From positions 186,001 through 250,000 of the forward strand of contig NZ_SLWS01000008.1 of NCBI RefSeq assembly GCF_004345645.1: 64,000 bases of DNA. The letters run 5' to 3'. Within the stretch, counting starts at the first letter, position 1. Each line of letters begins with the position of its first letter. The stretch is from Actinocrispum wychmicini. Its GTDB lineage: Bacteria > Actinomycetota > Actinomycetes > Mycobacteriales > Pseudonocardiaceae. The position numbers were made by a program, and so were the translations under genes. Under the pieces are notes generated by a model. That model ran no database searches and had not been told where the DNA came from. It saw only the letters and a program-made list of their open reading frames with translations. This document shows, in pieces, positions 16,979 through 26,277 of this stretch.

Positions 16979-17393
16979 CCACCTGGGCCGGGTCGTCGTG
17001 GTGGTGGCCGTAGATCTCCCACCGCGGGCCGGCCCGGCGCAGCCCCTGCTCGGCACACCACTTGATGACCGCCTCGTGCGCCAGCCCCAACCCGTCGTAG
17101 GGGCCTTGGTGCACGGTCATCGCCACGTCGCCGGCGGGCAGCGCGGACCGGACCACCGGGCCGCCGATCTCGACGGGCTGGTCGAGTTCCACGCCGACCT
17201 CGACGTGCGGGACGTCGGTCAGGTACAGCATCACGTTGCGGCCTTTCCGGCCGCTGCCACCCCAGACGACGTTGCCGTGCACGGTGTCCAGCAGGCGGCG
17301 CCACACCTGCGGGTACTCCGGCCACGTGGTCTCCGCGGCGATCACGGCAGTGGGCCGCGCCGCCACCGTCGCCGTCACGACGTTGTGTTCCAT
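16950..17393 (-). CDS. GyrI-like small-molecule-binding domain protein
   Basis: 147 residues, starting MEHNVVTATVAARPTAVIAA. The pattern VGVELDQPVEI, AGDVAMTVHQGPYDGL and WEIYGHHHDDPAQVVTEVYYLL matches stand-alone GyrI-like/AraC effector-binding domains (the SOUL/GyrI fold), including the closing acidic ExYYLL strand. Such proteins bind or hydrolyse small ligands; the ligand here is unknown. AAGGAG lies just upstream of the ATG. Confidence 0.8.
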   Translation of the reverse strand: MEHNVVTATVAARPTAVIAAETTWPEYPQVWRRLLDTVHGNVVWGGSGRKGRNVMLYLTDVPHVEVGVELDQPVEIGGPVVRSALPAGDVAMTVHQGPYDGLGLAHEAVIKWCAEQGLRRAGPRWEIYGHHHDDPAQVVTEVYYLLA

Positions 17394-17405
17394 GAAAGAG
17401 CTCCT

Positions 17406-17447
17406 TGGCCTCGCCGGGATCCTAGGCGGCGGATCCCGGCGAGGCCA
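17406..17447 (-). terminator. 17-bp perfect hairpin terminator
   Basis: TGGCCTCGCCGGGATCC, an 8-nt loop, then the exact complement. It lies 4 bp beyond the stop of the secreted neprosin-like gene and just upstream of the GyrI-like gene on the same strand. It therefore probably separates the two transcription units. Confidence 0.8.
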
Positions 17448-17451
17448 GGGG

Positions 17452-18228
17452 TCAGCAGGCGCCGGGGCCGCCGAAGCGCATGGTGGTCGAGTCGGTCTTG
17501 TTCACCGTGTACAGGGCAGGGTTGGTGGCGTTCGCGCTGAAGTTCACGGCCGGGCCGTTGAAGAAGCCGATGCCGCTGATGGTCGCGGCGCTCACGGATG
17601 AGGCGAACAGCCCGTTGCCCATGTCCGTGCAGGGAGAGGCGCTGTTGGCGGCGACCTCACCGAACCACTGGGTCAGACCGACCTTGGTGTACGTGCCGTT
17701 CCACAGCGAATCCGGGAAGTAGCCGAACCACGTGTTGTTGTAGCCGAGCCACCAGTTGCCCTGGAAGTGCTGGATGGCGAACTGCGCGTTCCCGGTCGGC
17801 ACGGTCATCCCGGCCATCGGCGGGCCGACTGGCACGAAACCGCAGCCGTTGTAGCAGGTCGCGGTGCCGTTCACCCAGTGGAAGACGAAGAGGTGCGGAG
17901 CGGCGTCGCCGTTGAGACCCCGGTCGACGTTCCAGCCGACCTCCACGATCTGCTGGCCGTCCGCGGACTCCGCGGCGATCTCGGCCAGTGAGTGGAAGTC
18001 GGCGGCGGCCAGGGTCGGCTGCGCCACCGTCATGGTCGCGGACGACCCGTCGGCGGTCGCGGACTGGGCGGCGTAGCCGTAGATGAAGGTGAGCGCGTCG
18101 ATTCCGTTCGCGTGCACCAGGTTCGGGTTGCCTTTCGGCCCGTAGTGGCCCGTGGACGCCGCTGCGGGCACAGCCGTCACCAACACACCAGCGGCCACGA
18201 AGGCCATTGCTAACAGAGTTTTGCGCAT
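17452..18228 (-). CDS. Secreted neprosin family protein
   Basis: 258 residues with a clear signal peptide (RKTLLAMAFVAAGVLVTAV, cleavage near AAA-ST). The mature part shows the neprosin pattern: VEVGWNVDRG (candidate catalytic E96), CYNGCGFVPVG, the hallmark GNWWLGYNNTWFGYFPDSLW, then QWFGEVAAN (candidate catalytic E191) and TDMGNGLF. Plant neprosin is a glutamic prolyl endopeptidase; bacterial members are little studied. The start was set at MRKTLL because GGGGAG precedes it. A GCCGGATCCGGC palindrome sits at 18255-18266. Confidence 0.75.
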   Translation of the reverse strand: MRKTLLAMAFVAAGVLVTAVPAAASTGHYGPKGNPNLVHANGIDALTFIYGYAAQSATADGSSATMTVAQPTLAAADFHSLAEIAAESADGQQIVEVGWNVDRGLNGDAAPHLFVFHWVNGTATCYNGCGFVPVGPPMAGMTVPTGNAQFAIQHFQGNWWLGYNNTWFGYFPDSLWNGTYTKVGLTQWFGEVAANSASPCTDMGNGLFASSVSAATISGIGFFNGPAVNFSANATNPALYTVNKTDSTTMRFGGPGAC

Positions 18229-18352
18229 CGATGCTCCCCATTTCGACGTGACGAGCCGGATCCGGCCCAAGGCGAAGTTAGGGCGCTGGGACAAGCCGTC
18301 AGTAGGGTCGATCGGACCGCGCTGTTCCCGGTGATCGCGGTACCGTGGGTGA

Positions 18353-20074
18353 ATGGCTGATGGCGCGTGGCGGGACCTGCTCGGCTATATCCGTCCTTTT
18401 AGGACATCACTGCTGCTCGGCGGGCTGCTCAGCCTGGCGACCGCCGCGACCGGTCTCGCGCTGCCGATGGTCGTCCGCGGCCTGATCGAGGGGCTCGGCG
18501 CGGACCGGGGCATTGTGGGCCTTTTGGTGCTGATGACCGTGTTGGTGGTGTTCAACGCGGCCATCGGCGCGCTCGGTTCGTTCATCCTGGAGCGGACGGC
18601 CGAATCGGTGGTCCTGGTGGCCCGGCAACGCCTGGTGTCGCAGCTGCTCTGGCTGCGGGTGCCCGCGCTGGACGAGCGGGAACCCGGCGACCTGATGTCC
18701 CGCGTCAGCGCGGACACCACGTTGTTGCGTGAGGTCAGCACCCAGTCGCTCGTGTCAGTGGTGACGAACGCGGTGACCCTGCTCGCCACCGTGGTCCTGA
18801 TGGCGTCGCTGGACCCGGTGTTGCTCGCCGTCACGTTGGCGGCATTGATCCTGGCGCAGGTGGTGGTCGGCGTCGTGCCGCGGATCCGCCGGGCGGCGAA
18901 GCAGGCCCAGGAGTCCGTGGGGACGATGAGCGCCGCCTTGGAGCGTGTGCTGGGCAATCTGCGTACGGTCAAGGCGTCCACCGCTGAGGAACGGGAAAGC
19001 GCGCACCTACACGCGGCCGCCACGGATGCCTGGCGCGGCGGGGTGCGTGCGGCGAAGTGGCAGGCGATCGCGGGCAACATGGGTGGCCTGGCGATTCAGC
19101 TGTCGTTCATCGTCGTCCTGGGCCTCGGCGGCGCCCGCGTGGTGTCGGGCGCGATCAACGTGGGCACGCTCGTGGCGTTCCTGCTGTACCTGTTCTACCT
19201 GATGCCGCCGATGCGCCAACTCGCCAACGTGGCCGCCCAGTACCAGGTGGGGGCGGCGGCGATCGCCCGGATCCGTGAGATCGAGTCCCTCCCGGCGGAA
19301 CCCCGGGACCCACCGACGGCGGCCCCGGTTCGCACACCCGCCGCGGTGACGTTCGAGGAGGTCCACTTCCGGTACCGCCCGGACCTGCCGGAGATCCACC
19401 ACGGCGTCGGCTTCACCATCCCCGCCGGCGGCATGACGGCGTTCGTGGGCCCGTCCGGCGCGGGGAAGACAACGGTGTTCTCCCTGATCGAACGCTTCTA
19501 CGACCCCACGGCCGGTCGAATCCTGTTGGACGGCCAGGACATCCAGACGTTGCCCCTGGCCGATCTGCGGACCGCCATCGGTTACGTCGAGCAGGACGCC
19601 CCGGTCCTGTCCGGAACCCTGCGGGAGAACCTCCTGTTCGGCGCGCCCGAAGCCGAGCGGGAACTCGCCGAAGTGCTGGCCCTGACCCGCCTGGACGCCC
19701 TGGTGAACCGGCTGCCCGACGGTCTGGAAACCCCGGTCGGCCACCGAGGCGTCAAGCTCTCCGGCGGCGAACGCCAACGAGTCGCGATAGCCCGCGCCCT
19801 GCTGCGCCACCCCCGGCTGCTCCTGCTGGACGAGGTGACCTCCCAACTGGACGCGGTGAACGAGGCCGCCCTGCGGGAGACCATCGCCGACGTGACCCAC
19901 ACCACCACGGTCCTGGTGGTGGCGCACCGACTGTCCACAGTGACCATGGCCGACCGGATAGTCGTGATGGACACCGGAAAAGTCCGCGCGATCGGCACCC
20001 ACGACCAGTTGCTGACCCAGGACCCGCTCTACGCCGAACTGGCGGCCACCCAGCTTCTGGCGGCTGCGGACTAG
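18353..20074 (+). CDS. ABC exporter, fused permease-ATPase half transporter
   Basis: 573 residues. The six-helix exporter domain (residues 1-300) is followed by an ATPase with Walker A GPSGAGKTT (about residue 366), Q-loop YVEQDAP, signature LSGGERQR (about 470), Walker B LLLLDEVTS and H-loop VVAHRLSTV. It would work as a homodimer or with a partner to export lipids, peptides or drugs; substrate unknown. Divergent from the neprosin gene over 124 bp. The stop overlaps the convergent regulator by 4 bp. Confidence 0.93.
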   Translation: MADGAWRDLLGYIRPFRTSLLLGGLLSLATAATGLALPMVVRGLIEGLGADRGIVGLLVLMTVLVVFNAAIGALGSFILERTAESVVLVARQRLVSQLLWLRVPALDEREPGDLMSRVSADTTLLREVSTQSLVSVVTNAVTLLATVVLMASLDPVLLAVTLAALILAQVVVGVVPRIRRAAKQAQESVGTMSAALERVLGNLRTVKASTAEERESAHLHAAATDAWRGGVRAAKWQAIAGNMGGLAIQLSFIVVLGLGGARVVSGAINVGTLVAFLLYLFYLMPPMRQLANVAAQYQVGAAAIARIREIESLPAEPRDPPTAAPVRTPAAVTFEEVHFRYRPDLPEIHHGVGFTIPAGGMTAFVGPSGAGKTTVFSLIERFYDPTAGRILLDGQDIQTLPLADLRTAIGYVEQDAPVLSGTLRENLLFGAPEAERELAEVLALTRLDALVNRLPDGLETPVGHRGVKLSGGERQRVAIARALLRHPRLLLLDEVTSQLDAVNEAALRETIADVTHTTTVLVVAHRLSTVTMADRIVVMDTGKVRAIGTHDQLLTQDPLYAELAATQLLAAAD

Positions 20075-20637
20075 AAGCTCGGAGGAGTGAGCACCCAGAG
20101 GCTGACCGACGTCTCGTCGCCGGGGTTCGCGTAGCGGTGTGGGCGGGTGGACTCGAAGTTGATGGCGTCGCCGGGGTTCAGGTCGTACTGCTCGTTGTCG
20201 ACCCAGTAGCGCAGCCGGCCGCTGATCATGTAGCCGACTTCCTCGCCCGCGTGGGAGTGGGAGATCCCGTCCGAGGAGGCGCCGGGCTCGACCGACATGA
20301 TGATCATCTCCAGGCGGCCGACCGGGTTCGGGTTCAGCAGTTCGTACCGGATCGAGTTGTCGCCCGTGCGGACGATCTCCACGCGTTCGTCCGGCCGTAC
20401 CACGCCTTTGTGGCCGCCTTCGACCGCGCGGAACAGCTGTGCCAGTGACACGCCGAGGGCGTCAAGGATCACGCGCAGGGTGCTGATCGTGGGGCTGTTG
20501 ACGTTGCGTTCGACGTTGCTGAGGTAGCTGCGGGACAGCCCGGTCAGCTCGGCCAGTTGCGGCAGCGTGAGGCCACGGACCGTGCGGGCCTCGCGGATGT
20601 GCTGGCCTAGCTGCTGGTCGGCTGGTCGGGACGGCAT
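20071..20637 (-). CDS. XRE-cupin transcriptional regulator
   Basis: 188 residues. The N-terminal helix-turn-helix (residues 10-65: LGQHIREARTVRGLTLPQLA, GLSRSYLSNVERN) is followed by a cupin barrel (about 110-185, with HSHAGEEVGYMISGRLRYWV). Regulators of this type sense small molecules and usually control adjacent catabolic genes. It is divergent from the dialkylglycine decarboxylase-like gene over 85 bp, which is its most likely target. Confidence 0.9.
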   Translation of the reverse strand: MPSRPADQQLGQHIREARTVRGLTLPQLAELTGLSRSYLSNVERNVNSPTISTLRVILDALGVSLAQLFRAVEGGHKGVVRPDERVEIVRTGDNSIRYELLNPNPVGRLEMIIMSVEPGASSDGISHSHAGEEVGYMISGRLRYWVDNEQYDLNPGDAINFESTRPHRYANPGDETSVSLWVLTPPSF

Positions 20638-20722
20638 CGATCCAGTTTACTCGATCAGACGTCGACTATGTTGACAGGTCCGTCACTATCATAGACGCTA
20701 GTTCCAGTTTCCTGGACGAGGA

Positions 20723-22015
20723 GTGGGCATGCGTGACGAGCGAGAGCGGTTCCTGATCCGCTATGCCGGTGACTTCGCGCCGTTCGTGGTCGAGAAGGCC
20801 GAGGGCGCCTGGGTGCTGACCACGGAGGGGCAGCGCGTCCTGGACTTCACGTCCGGCCAGATCAGCTCCACCCTCGGGCACAACCACCCCAGGATCGTCG
20901 AGGCGATCGAACGGTCCTTACGCACCGGCATCCACCTCAACTCCTGGATGGTCAACGAGGACGTCCTGGAACTCGCCCGCCGGCTGGCCGAGCTCCTGCC
21001 CGACCCGCTGGAACGCTCGATCCTGCTGAACACCGGCTCGGAGACCAACGAGGTGGCGCTGCGCCTGGCCAAGGCGTTCACCGGCAAGTTCGAGGTGGTC
21101 GGCCTCACCCGCAGCTTCCACGGCCTGCTGGCCGGCACCAACTCGGTGACGTTCTCCATGGGCCACAAGGGAAACGGCCCGCTGATGCCGGGCAGCTTCG
21201 CGATCCCGGCGCCGTACGAGTACCGCTGCCCGATCCGGCACTGCGTGCGGAGATGCGACATGACGTGCCTGGACGTCGGCTTCGAGATCGTGGACCAGGC
21301 GTCGGTCGGCTCGCTGGCCGCGATGGTGGTCGAGCCGGTGCTGTCCACCGGCGGGATCATCCCGCTGCCCGAGGGCTACCTGAGCGCGGCCAAGCGGAAG
21401 TGCGCGGAACGGGACATGCTGCTGATCGTCGACGAGGCCCAGACCGGCCTCGGCCGGGTCGGCTCGATGTTCGCCTTCGAGCAGGACGACGTGGTGCCCG
21501 ACATTCTGACTGTCTCCAAGACCCTCGGCGGCGGCGTCCCGCTGGGCGCCACGATCACCAGCGCCGAGATCGAACAGAAAGCCGTGGACAACGGATTCCT
21601 GCACATCACCACGCACGTCTCCGACCCGATGCCGGCCGCGGCCGGCCTGGCCGTGCTGGACGTGATCGCCGAGGAGAACCTCGTGGGCCGCGCCCAGGAC
21701 ATGGGCCGGTACCTGACCGACCGGCTGGGCGAACTGCGGGACAAGTACGACCAGATCGGCGACATCCGCGGCCGCGGCCTGCTGGTCGGCCTGGAACTCG
21801 TGACCGACAAGGAAACCAGGGAGCCGGCCAACGACCTGGGCGCCGCCGTCACCGCGGAGTGCCTGCGACTGGGCCTGTCCATGAACATCGTCAAGGGCGA
21901 CGGCTCGCAGCGCAACTGCCTCCGTCTCGCGCCACCGCTGACGATCACGACCGACGAGATCGACATCGCGATCGACATCCTGGACACCGCCCTACGGACC
22001 TGCCTGGGAGCCTGA
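20723..22015 (+). CDS. dgdA: 2,2-dialkylglycine decarboxylase-like PLP enzyme
   Basis: 430 residues, fold type I class III aminotransferase. It is close to the well-studied Burkholderia dialkylglycine decarboxylase across its length: FTSGQIS (Q44 equals the substrate-pocket Q52), NTGSETNE, VVEPVLSTGGII, DEAQTG and the Schiff-base lysine K264 in SKTLGGG. The pocket Trp138 of the Burkholderia enzyme is replaced by F130 (SFHG). A cysteine-rich stretch (C167, C172, C176, C180) is present that I do not recall in that enzyme. The likely role is decarboxylation-transamination of 2-aminoisobutyrate or isovaline, as found in peptaibols, though a plain transaminase is possible. GAGGAG precedes the ATG. 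TTA leucine codon at 20918. Confidence 0.8.
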   Translation: MGMRDERERFLIRYAGDFAPFVVEKAEGAWVLTTEGQRVLDFTSGQISSTLGHNHPRIVEAIERSLRTGIHLNSWMVNEDVLELARRLAELLPDPLERSILLNTGSETNEVALRLAKAFTGKFEVVGLTRSFHGLLAGTNSVTFSMGHKGNGPLMPGSFAIPAPYEYRCPIRHCVRRCDMTCLDVGFEIVDQASVGSLAAMVVEPVLSTGGIIPLPEGYLSAAKRKCAERDMLLIVDEAQTGLGRVGSMFAFEQDDVVPDILTVSKTLGGGVPLGATITSAEIEQKAVDNGFLHITTHVSDPMPAAAGLAVLDVIAEENLVGRAQDMGRYLTDRLGELRDKYDQIGDIRGRGLLVGLELVTDKETREPANDLGAAVTAECLRLGLSMNIVKGDGSQRNCLRLAPPLTITTDEIDIAIDILDTALRTCLGA

Positions 22016-24028
22016 TCGGGCCAGATACGCCTGGAGCCGTTGGTGCCGGAACTGGTACGCGCCCCCTGACTGCCGAAGCACGCCGAGCCGGTGCGCGTCA
22101 CCGAGAAAACGCATGAGCCGCCAGGGAAGCCTGCCGGTCACAGCCAGCCAGGTCCGCGCCAGGAGCCAGGGACCCCACAGTGTGCCGATCTGGATCCAGC
22201 CCACCAGGCCAAGCGGTCCGCTGATCAGCAAGGGAAGCCACGGCATGTGGTGGACCGCCACCATGAACGACACGCCGTAGGCCGGTTCGATCCCCGCCCA
22301 CACCGCGAGCCAAAGAGGCGCGGTCCCGCCGAATCCGACGAGAATTCCTTCCGAGATCGCGGTCCGGCGATCGTGCGAAAGGAGGCTCCCGGGACTCAGC
22401 GCCTCAGTGACCTGGATCGGGCTGTTGAGCGCCGCCGTGAGAGCGCCCACGAACCAGAGACCCAAGGCGGCGGCGAATCCCACGGCCGCGCCGACGCTGG
22501 CGCCGACCACACCGCTGAACATGCCGATGATGGTTCCGGCGAATGACCATCCTGTCATCCAGATCGCGCCGGCCTTGCTCGAGAACGCGATCCGAACCCG
22601 CCCGGCGATCTCCCGCGACCGGCCCTTGAGCTTGATCTTGGTCCGACGCGGTGTCTGCCGGTTCAACAGAGCGTTCGCTACTGCCATGCCCGCGGTCGCG
22701 GCGAGGCTCAGGCCGAGCCCGATGCTCACGAGCAACCAGGTGCCGTCGAAGTCACCCAGGTTACGGACAAACAACCACGCGGACAGCGAAAAGACGGCCA
22801 GGATCAGGGCCACGACGAGCCCACTGAGCACGCCGACCGCCGAGCGGCGGACCATGCTGGCCATTCGCCACCATTCGAAGTCGAGTGTCTCCCGGCGGGT
22901 CATCGCCTCGGCGAGGAAGCGAAGCCAGCGGAGCGCGTCCTCGCGTCGCCAACGTCGTGCACCTTCGAGTCGTACGTCCTGTGGGGCGTCCGAGTACAGC
23001 GCGGGGATGAACCCGGCCAGCAATCGGTCCTCCAGATCGGTCTCGCGCTGGACGAACAGGTCCATCGGGTCCGCGTCGGTGTCGCTGTAGATCGTCCGGG
23101 CCAGGGCCACCATCAGCGGGGTCCGCAGCACGGTCGCCACCGGGTCGTCTGCCTCGCGCAGGCGGTCCAGGACGGGATGCCACTTGGTCTGCCGGTCGGG
23201 CCGGGTGATCGTGTTGGGCAGGTACTTGGCGAGGTCGTCGAGAGTCAGGTCGCTGAGCCGGATCACCGCCGCTCGGCCGAGGGTGCCGGCCTGGTGGATC
23301 GCTTCGGCGTACTCGCTGGCGCGGCTGGTGAGCAGGAGCTGGTGGCTGTGGTCCAGGTCCGCGTTGATCATCCGGACGGCCTGGGCCCGCAGTCGCTCCG
23401 CGATCTCGTCGAAGCCGTCGAGGACGAACAGGATCCGCCCGCTGTCCACCAGCCGGGCCGCCGACCCGGCCAGCCTGGGGTGGTTGGTGACAAGCTGCGC
23501 CGTAGCCCATCGGCGGAACGAGACCGCGGCCGGATCCCACGAGCCCACAGGGAAGATCATCGGGACAGGGCGCCCGCGTGTCCGTCGGCGCAGCAACGTC
23601 AGGGCGAACCGCAACGTCAGGATCGACTTGCCGGCGCCGGCGTCGCCCAGGACCACCAACCGCCCGGACGGCACCCGCGCGAACACGTCCACGATCTCGT
23701 CGACCTGGCCGGTCTGCCCGCCCAGGTCGACCGGTTCGGGCGGGTCGGGGGTGCCGTGAATGCTCGCCCAACTGGCGGACAGCTCCGCGTCGGCGGTCCA
23801 CCGGATCGGGATCGGGAACGGGTCGTGCACCCGCCTGATCCGTTCCTCCACCGCCCACTGCCGGTAGACGGCGGTGGCCAGGTCATCCAGTTCGTCCTCA
23901 GGCCCGGTCCGGATGTGGATCCCGCCGTGGACCGTCCCCGCCTGCACCACCGGGGACTGGAACGTGCCCTCGATCCGGTTGGCCCGAGCCTCGTCCGCCA
24001 CTCTGTTGATTCTGGCCAAACAGGACAT
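21992..24028 (-). CDS. NACHT NTPase with C-terminal membrane region
   Basis: About 678 residues. The N-terminal ~100 residues contain VVQAGTVHGGIHIRTG, a linker motif common in actinobacterial STAND proteins. The NACHT core has Walker A GDAGAGKS (about residue 126), Walker B ILFVLDGFDEIAE (about 198) and the sensor LLTSRASEYAEA. The second half has about six hydrophobic helices (SAVGVLSGLVVALILAVFSL, WSFAGTIIGMFSGVVGASVG) and ends in FRHQRLQAYLA. It is probably a membrane-anchored signalling ATPase; a defence role is conjecture. Start at the ATG at 24028; upstream frames run into the DUF3558 gene. It overlaps the convergent dgdA by 24 bp. Confidence 0.8.
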   Translation of the reverse strand: MSCLARINRVADEARANRIEGTFQSPVVQAGTVHGGIHIRTGPEDELDDLATAVYRQWAVEERIRRVHDPFPIPIRWTADAELSASWASIHGTPDPPEPVDLGGQTGQVDEIVDVFARVPSGRLVVLGDAGAGKSILTLRFALTLLRRRTRGRPVPMIFPVGSWDPAAVSFRRWATAQLVTNHPRLAGSAARLVDSGRILFVLDGFDEIAERLRAQAVRMINADLDHSHQLLLTSRASEYAEAIHQAGTLGRAAVIRLSDLTLDDLAKYLPNTITRPDRQTKWHPVLDRLREADDPVATVLRTPLMVALARTIYSDTDADPMDLFVQRETDLEDRLLAGFIPALYSDAPQDVRLEGARRWRREDALRWLRFLAEAMTRRETLDFEWWRMASMVRRSAVGVLSGLVVALILAVFSLSAWLFVRNLGDFDGTWLLVSIGLGLSLAATAGMAVANALLNRQTPRRTKIKLKGRSREIAGRVRIAFSSKAGAIWMTGWSFAGTIIGMFSGVVGASVGAAVGFAAALGLWFVGALTAALNSPIQVTEALSPGSLLSHDRRTAISEGILVGFGGTAPLWLAVWAGIEPAYGVSFMVAVHHMPWLPLLISGPLGLVGWIQIGTLWGPWLLARTWLAVTGRLPWRLMRFLGDAHRLGVLRQSGGAYQFRHQRLQAYLARSGSQAGP

Positions 24029-24129
24029 CGGGCGGGATACTTCCGGCCTCGTGTCACCCGTCCGGCGCACGAGTTCATCTGCACGTGACACGCCCGCGAA
24101 TATCCTGCCTTTGACGGAAGGGGAACCGG

Positions 24130-24678
24130 ATGCGGTGGGCGGTGTTCGCGTGCGTGCTCTTGTTGGCAGCGTGTACGACATCGCAGACCGGAAGCGCGGG
24201 ATTATCCAGTTCGTCCCGTCTGTCGCCGCCCGTGCTGGTTCCGCTGGATGCCTCGCGGTTCGTCGGCGCGCCCTGCACTTTGTTGAAGTCCAGCCAGCCT
24301 GTGACGCACGACGTGATCGCCGGCACCGCGGCCGGGAGCACCTGCACTTGGCAAGGCGCGAAACCCCGGTATCCGACGTACACGGCGACTGTGGACACCA
24401 CGTCCGGCGGGCTGGAAACCTTGTACCGCAACCGATCCACACTGAAATTCTTCGAACCGACCGAGATCGGCGGCTTCCCGGCGGTGCACACGGATCCGCA
24501 GGCGGCCGCCGCCGACCATGGCCGCTGCACGTTGACCATGGGCGTCGCCGACGACTCGGTGATCACCGTCGTCTCGACGGCCACGGATCCCAAGAGCACC
24601 AACTACAGTTCGCCCTGCACGGACGCGGACGCGTTGGCACACGCCATCATCGCGACCATCAAGAGCGGCAACGCCTAG
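24130..24678 (+). CDS. DUF3558 family lipoprotein
   Basis: 182 residues with a lipoprotein signal (VFACVLLLAAC). The mature region has the DUF3558 pattern: a PCTLL segment near residue 49, CTWQG, a GGFPAVH segment, and two paired cysteines (C137, C161 region). These are cell-envelope proteins of actinobacteria without a known function. It is divergent from the NACHT gene and overlaps the convergent antiporter by 4 bp. Confidence 0.82.
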   Translation: MRWAVFACVLLLAACTTSQTGSAGLSSSSRLSPPVLVPLDASRFVGAPCTLLKSSQPVTHDVIAGTAAGSTCTWQGAKPRYPTYTATVDTTSGGLETLYRNRSTLKFFEPTEIGGFPAVHTDPQAAAADHGRCTLTMGVADDSVITVVSTATDPKSTNYSSPCTDADALAHAIIATIKSGNA

Positions 24679-26210
24679 TCGTCGCCGAGGCCGGCGTGTT
24701 CGAGGTCCAGGAGGCGTTGGATTCGTCGACGGGTGGTGTCGGTGATCACCCCGGTGTCGTACAGACGGGTGAGTTCCACGCCTTCCCTGTGCAGCAGTTC
24801 TCGCCGTAGCCGGAAATAGGCCGCGCCCGCTGAACTGTCCGGGTCCGCCGCGTCCTGGTTCTTGATCCGGTCGATTCTGGCCTGCCAACTGTGTCGGAGC
24901 TGGTCGACGGCGAATTCCGGGGCTGATTCGGTTTCGGCGAGGTGTTCCAGGTGGGCGAGCCCGGTCTGGGCGAGGTGCAGCCGGGCCCGCTGGTGTTCCT
25001 GGCGGACGCTGGACGGGTCCAGGGCGATCCCGGCGCGGCCGACCAGGGGCGCCAGCGTGAACCCCTGCACGACCAGCGTCACCACGATCACCGCGGTGGT
25101 CAGCAGGAGGACCATGTTCCGGTCGGGGAACGCCAGCGGGATGGACAGCGCCGCCGCGAGCGGGACGACACCCCGGGCGCCGGCCCACGACACCACCGCC
25201 GGGACCCGCCACGAGGGGCGACTGCCACGCCGGCGTTGCAGGATGGCCGACAGCGGGAACACCCACAGCAGCCGGACCACGATCAGGGTGGCCGCGATCG
25301 CCAGCGCGTACAGCGGCCACTTGCTGTCGACGTCAGCGAGCTGGTGGATCAACGCCGGGAGTTGCAGCCCGATCAGCCCGAACACCACGCTTTCGAGCAG
25401 GAACACGACGGTCTCGTACACCGCGCCGAGCTGCAGCCGGATATGTGACGTCGTGAGCCGCGTGGCCTGCGTACCGAGCACGACGCTGGCGACCACGACG
25501 GCGGTCACACCGGACGCGCTGATGGACTCCGCGAGGACGTATCCCGCGTACGGCGTGACGAGCGCCACGACCGTCTCCAGTACGGGGTCCTCGGTCCGTT
25601 GCCGAATGAGGTACGCCCCTAGCGCGACGAATGCCCCTACAAGCACGCCACCGACCGCGAGCATCGCGAACTCGCTGACGGTGTGCCGCCACGACACCGA
25701 GACCGTGATCGCCATCGACAACGCGACCCGGAACAGCAGCAGGCTGGTCGCGTCGTTGAAAAGGCTCTCGGCCTGCACGAGCGCCTGCACCCGCGGCGGC
25801 AACGACAGGCGACGCGCGAGCGCGGAGACGGCTACCGGGTCCGTGCTCGCGAGCACCGCGCCCAAGACGAACGCCACACCAATGGGCAACGGCGTGAGCC
25901 ATACGGCCACCGCGCAGACCGCGGCGGCGGAAACCACAACGAGGCCCACGGCCAGTACGGCCACAGGACGCCACACGGCACGCAGGTCACGCCAGGGAAG
26001 TTCCTCACCGGCGGCGAACAAAAGGGGCGGCAGGACGACCAGGCTCACCACTTCGGGTGTGATCGCGATCGCAGGCACACCGGGCACCAGGCCCACCGCC
26101 ACACCGGCGACCACGAGCAACGAGGGCGCCGGCACCCGCAGTCTTCGGGCGAACGTGGCGACGACCGTGGCCAGCACCACCAGGAACAGCACTGTCTCGA
26201 CCCCACGCAT
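24675..26210 (-). CDS. CPA1-type Na+/H+ antiporter
   Basis: 511 residues. About 12 membrane helices are followed by a soluble helical C-terminus of about 120 residues. The conserved transport core is visible as GAVLASTDPVAVSALAR and ESLFNDATSLLLF, with the ion-binding Asp residues. WAGARGVVPLAAALSIP is the typical CPA1 arginine motif. It exchanges Na+ or K+ for protons. The start was chosen at 26210 because GGGAGG precedes it. A pair of CGTCA boxes 68 bp upstream links it to the divergent kdp region. Confidence 0.9.
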   Translation of the reverse strand: MRGVETVLFLVVLATVVATFARRLRVPAPSLLVVAGVAVGLVPGVPAIAITPEVVSLVVLPPLLFAAGEELPWRDLRAVWRPVAVLAVGLVVVSAAAVCAVAVWLTPLPIGVAFVLGAVLASTDPVAVSALARRLSLPPRVQALVQAESLFNDATSLLLFRVALSMAITVSVSWRHTVSEFAMLAVGGVLVGAFVALGAYLIRQRTEDPVLETVVALVTPYAGYVLAESISASGVTAVVVASVVLGTQATRLTTSHIRLQLGAVYETVVFLLESVVFGLIGLQLPALIHQLADVDSKWPLYALAIAATLIVVRLLWVFPLSAILQRRRGSRPSWRVPAVVSWAGARGVVPLAAALSIPLAFPDRNMVLLLTTAVIVVTLVVQGFTLAPLVGRAGIALDPSSVRQEHQRARLHLAQTGLAHLEHLAETESAPEFAVDQLRHSWQARIDRIKNQDAADPDSSAGAAYFRLRRELLHREGVELTRLYDTGVITDTTRRRIQRLLDLEHAGLGDD

Positions 26211-26277
26211 GACTGGCGACCTCCCACGTTGACCATGAGTGCCGACCAGACTTCCCGGCGCGCCGCGCATCACCTTA

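Noticed and set aside
20665..20700. Promoter TTGACA with TATCAT downstream before dgdA
   Set aside because: The spacing is only 10 bp, too short for a normal promoter, so it was not listed.
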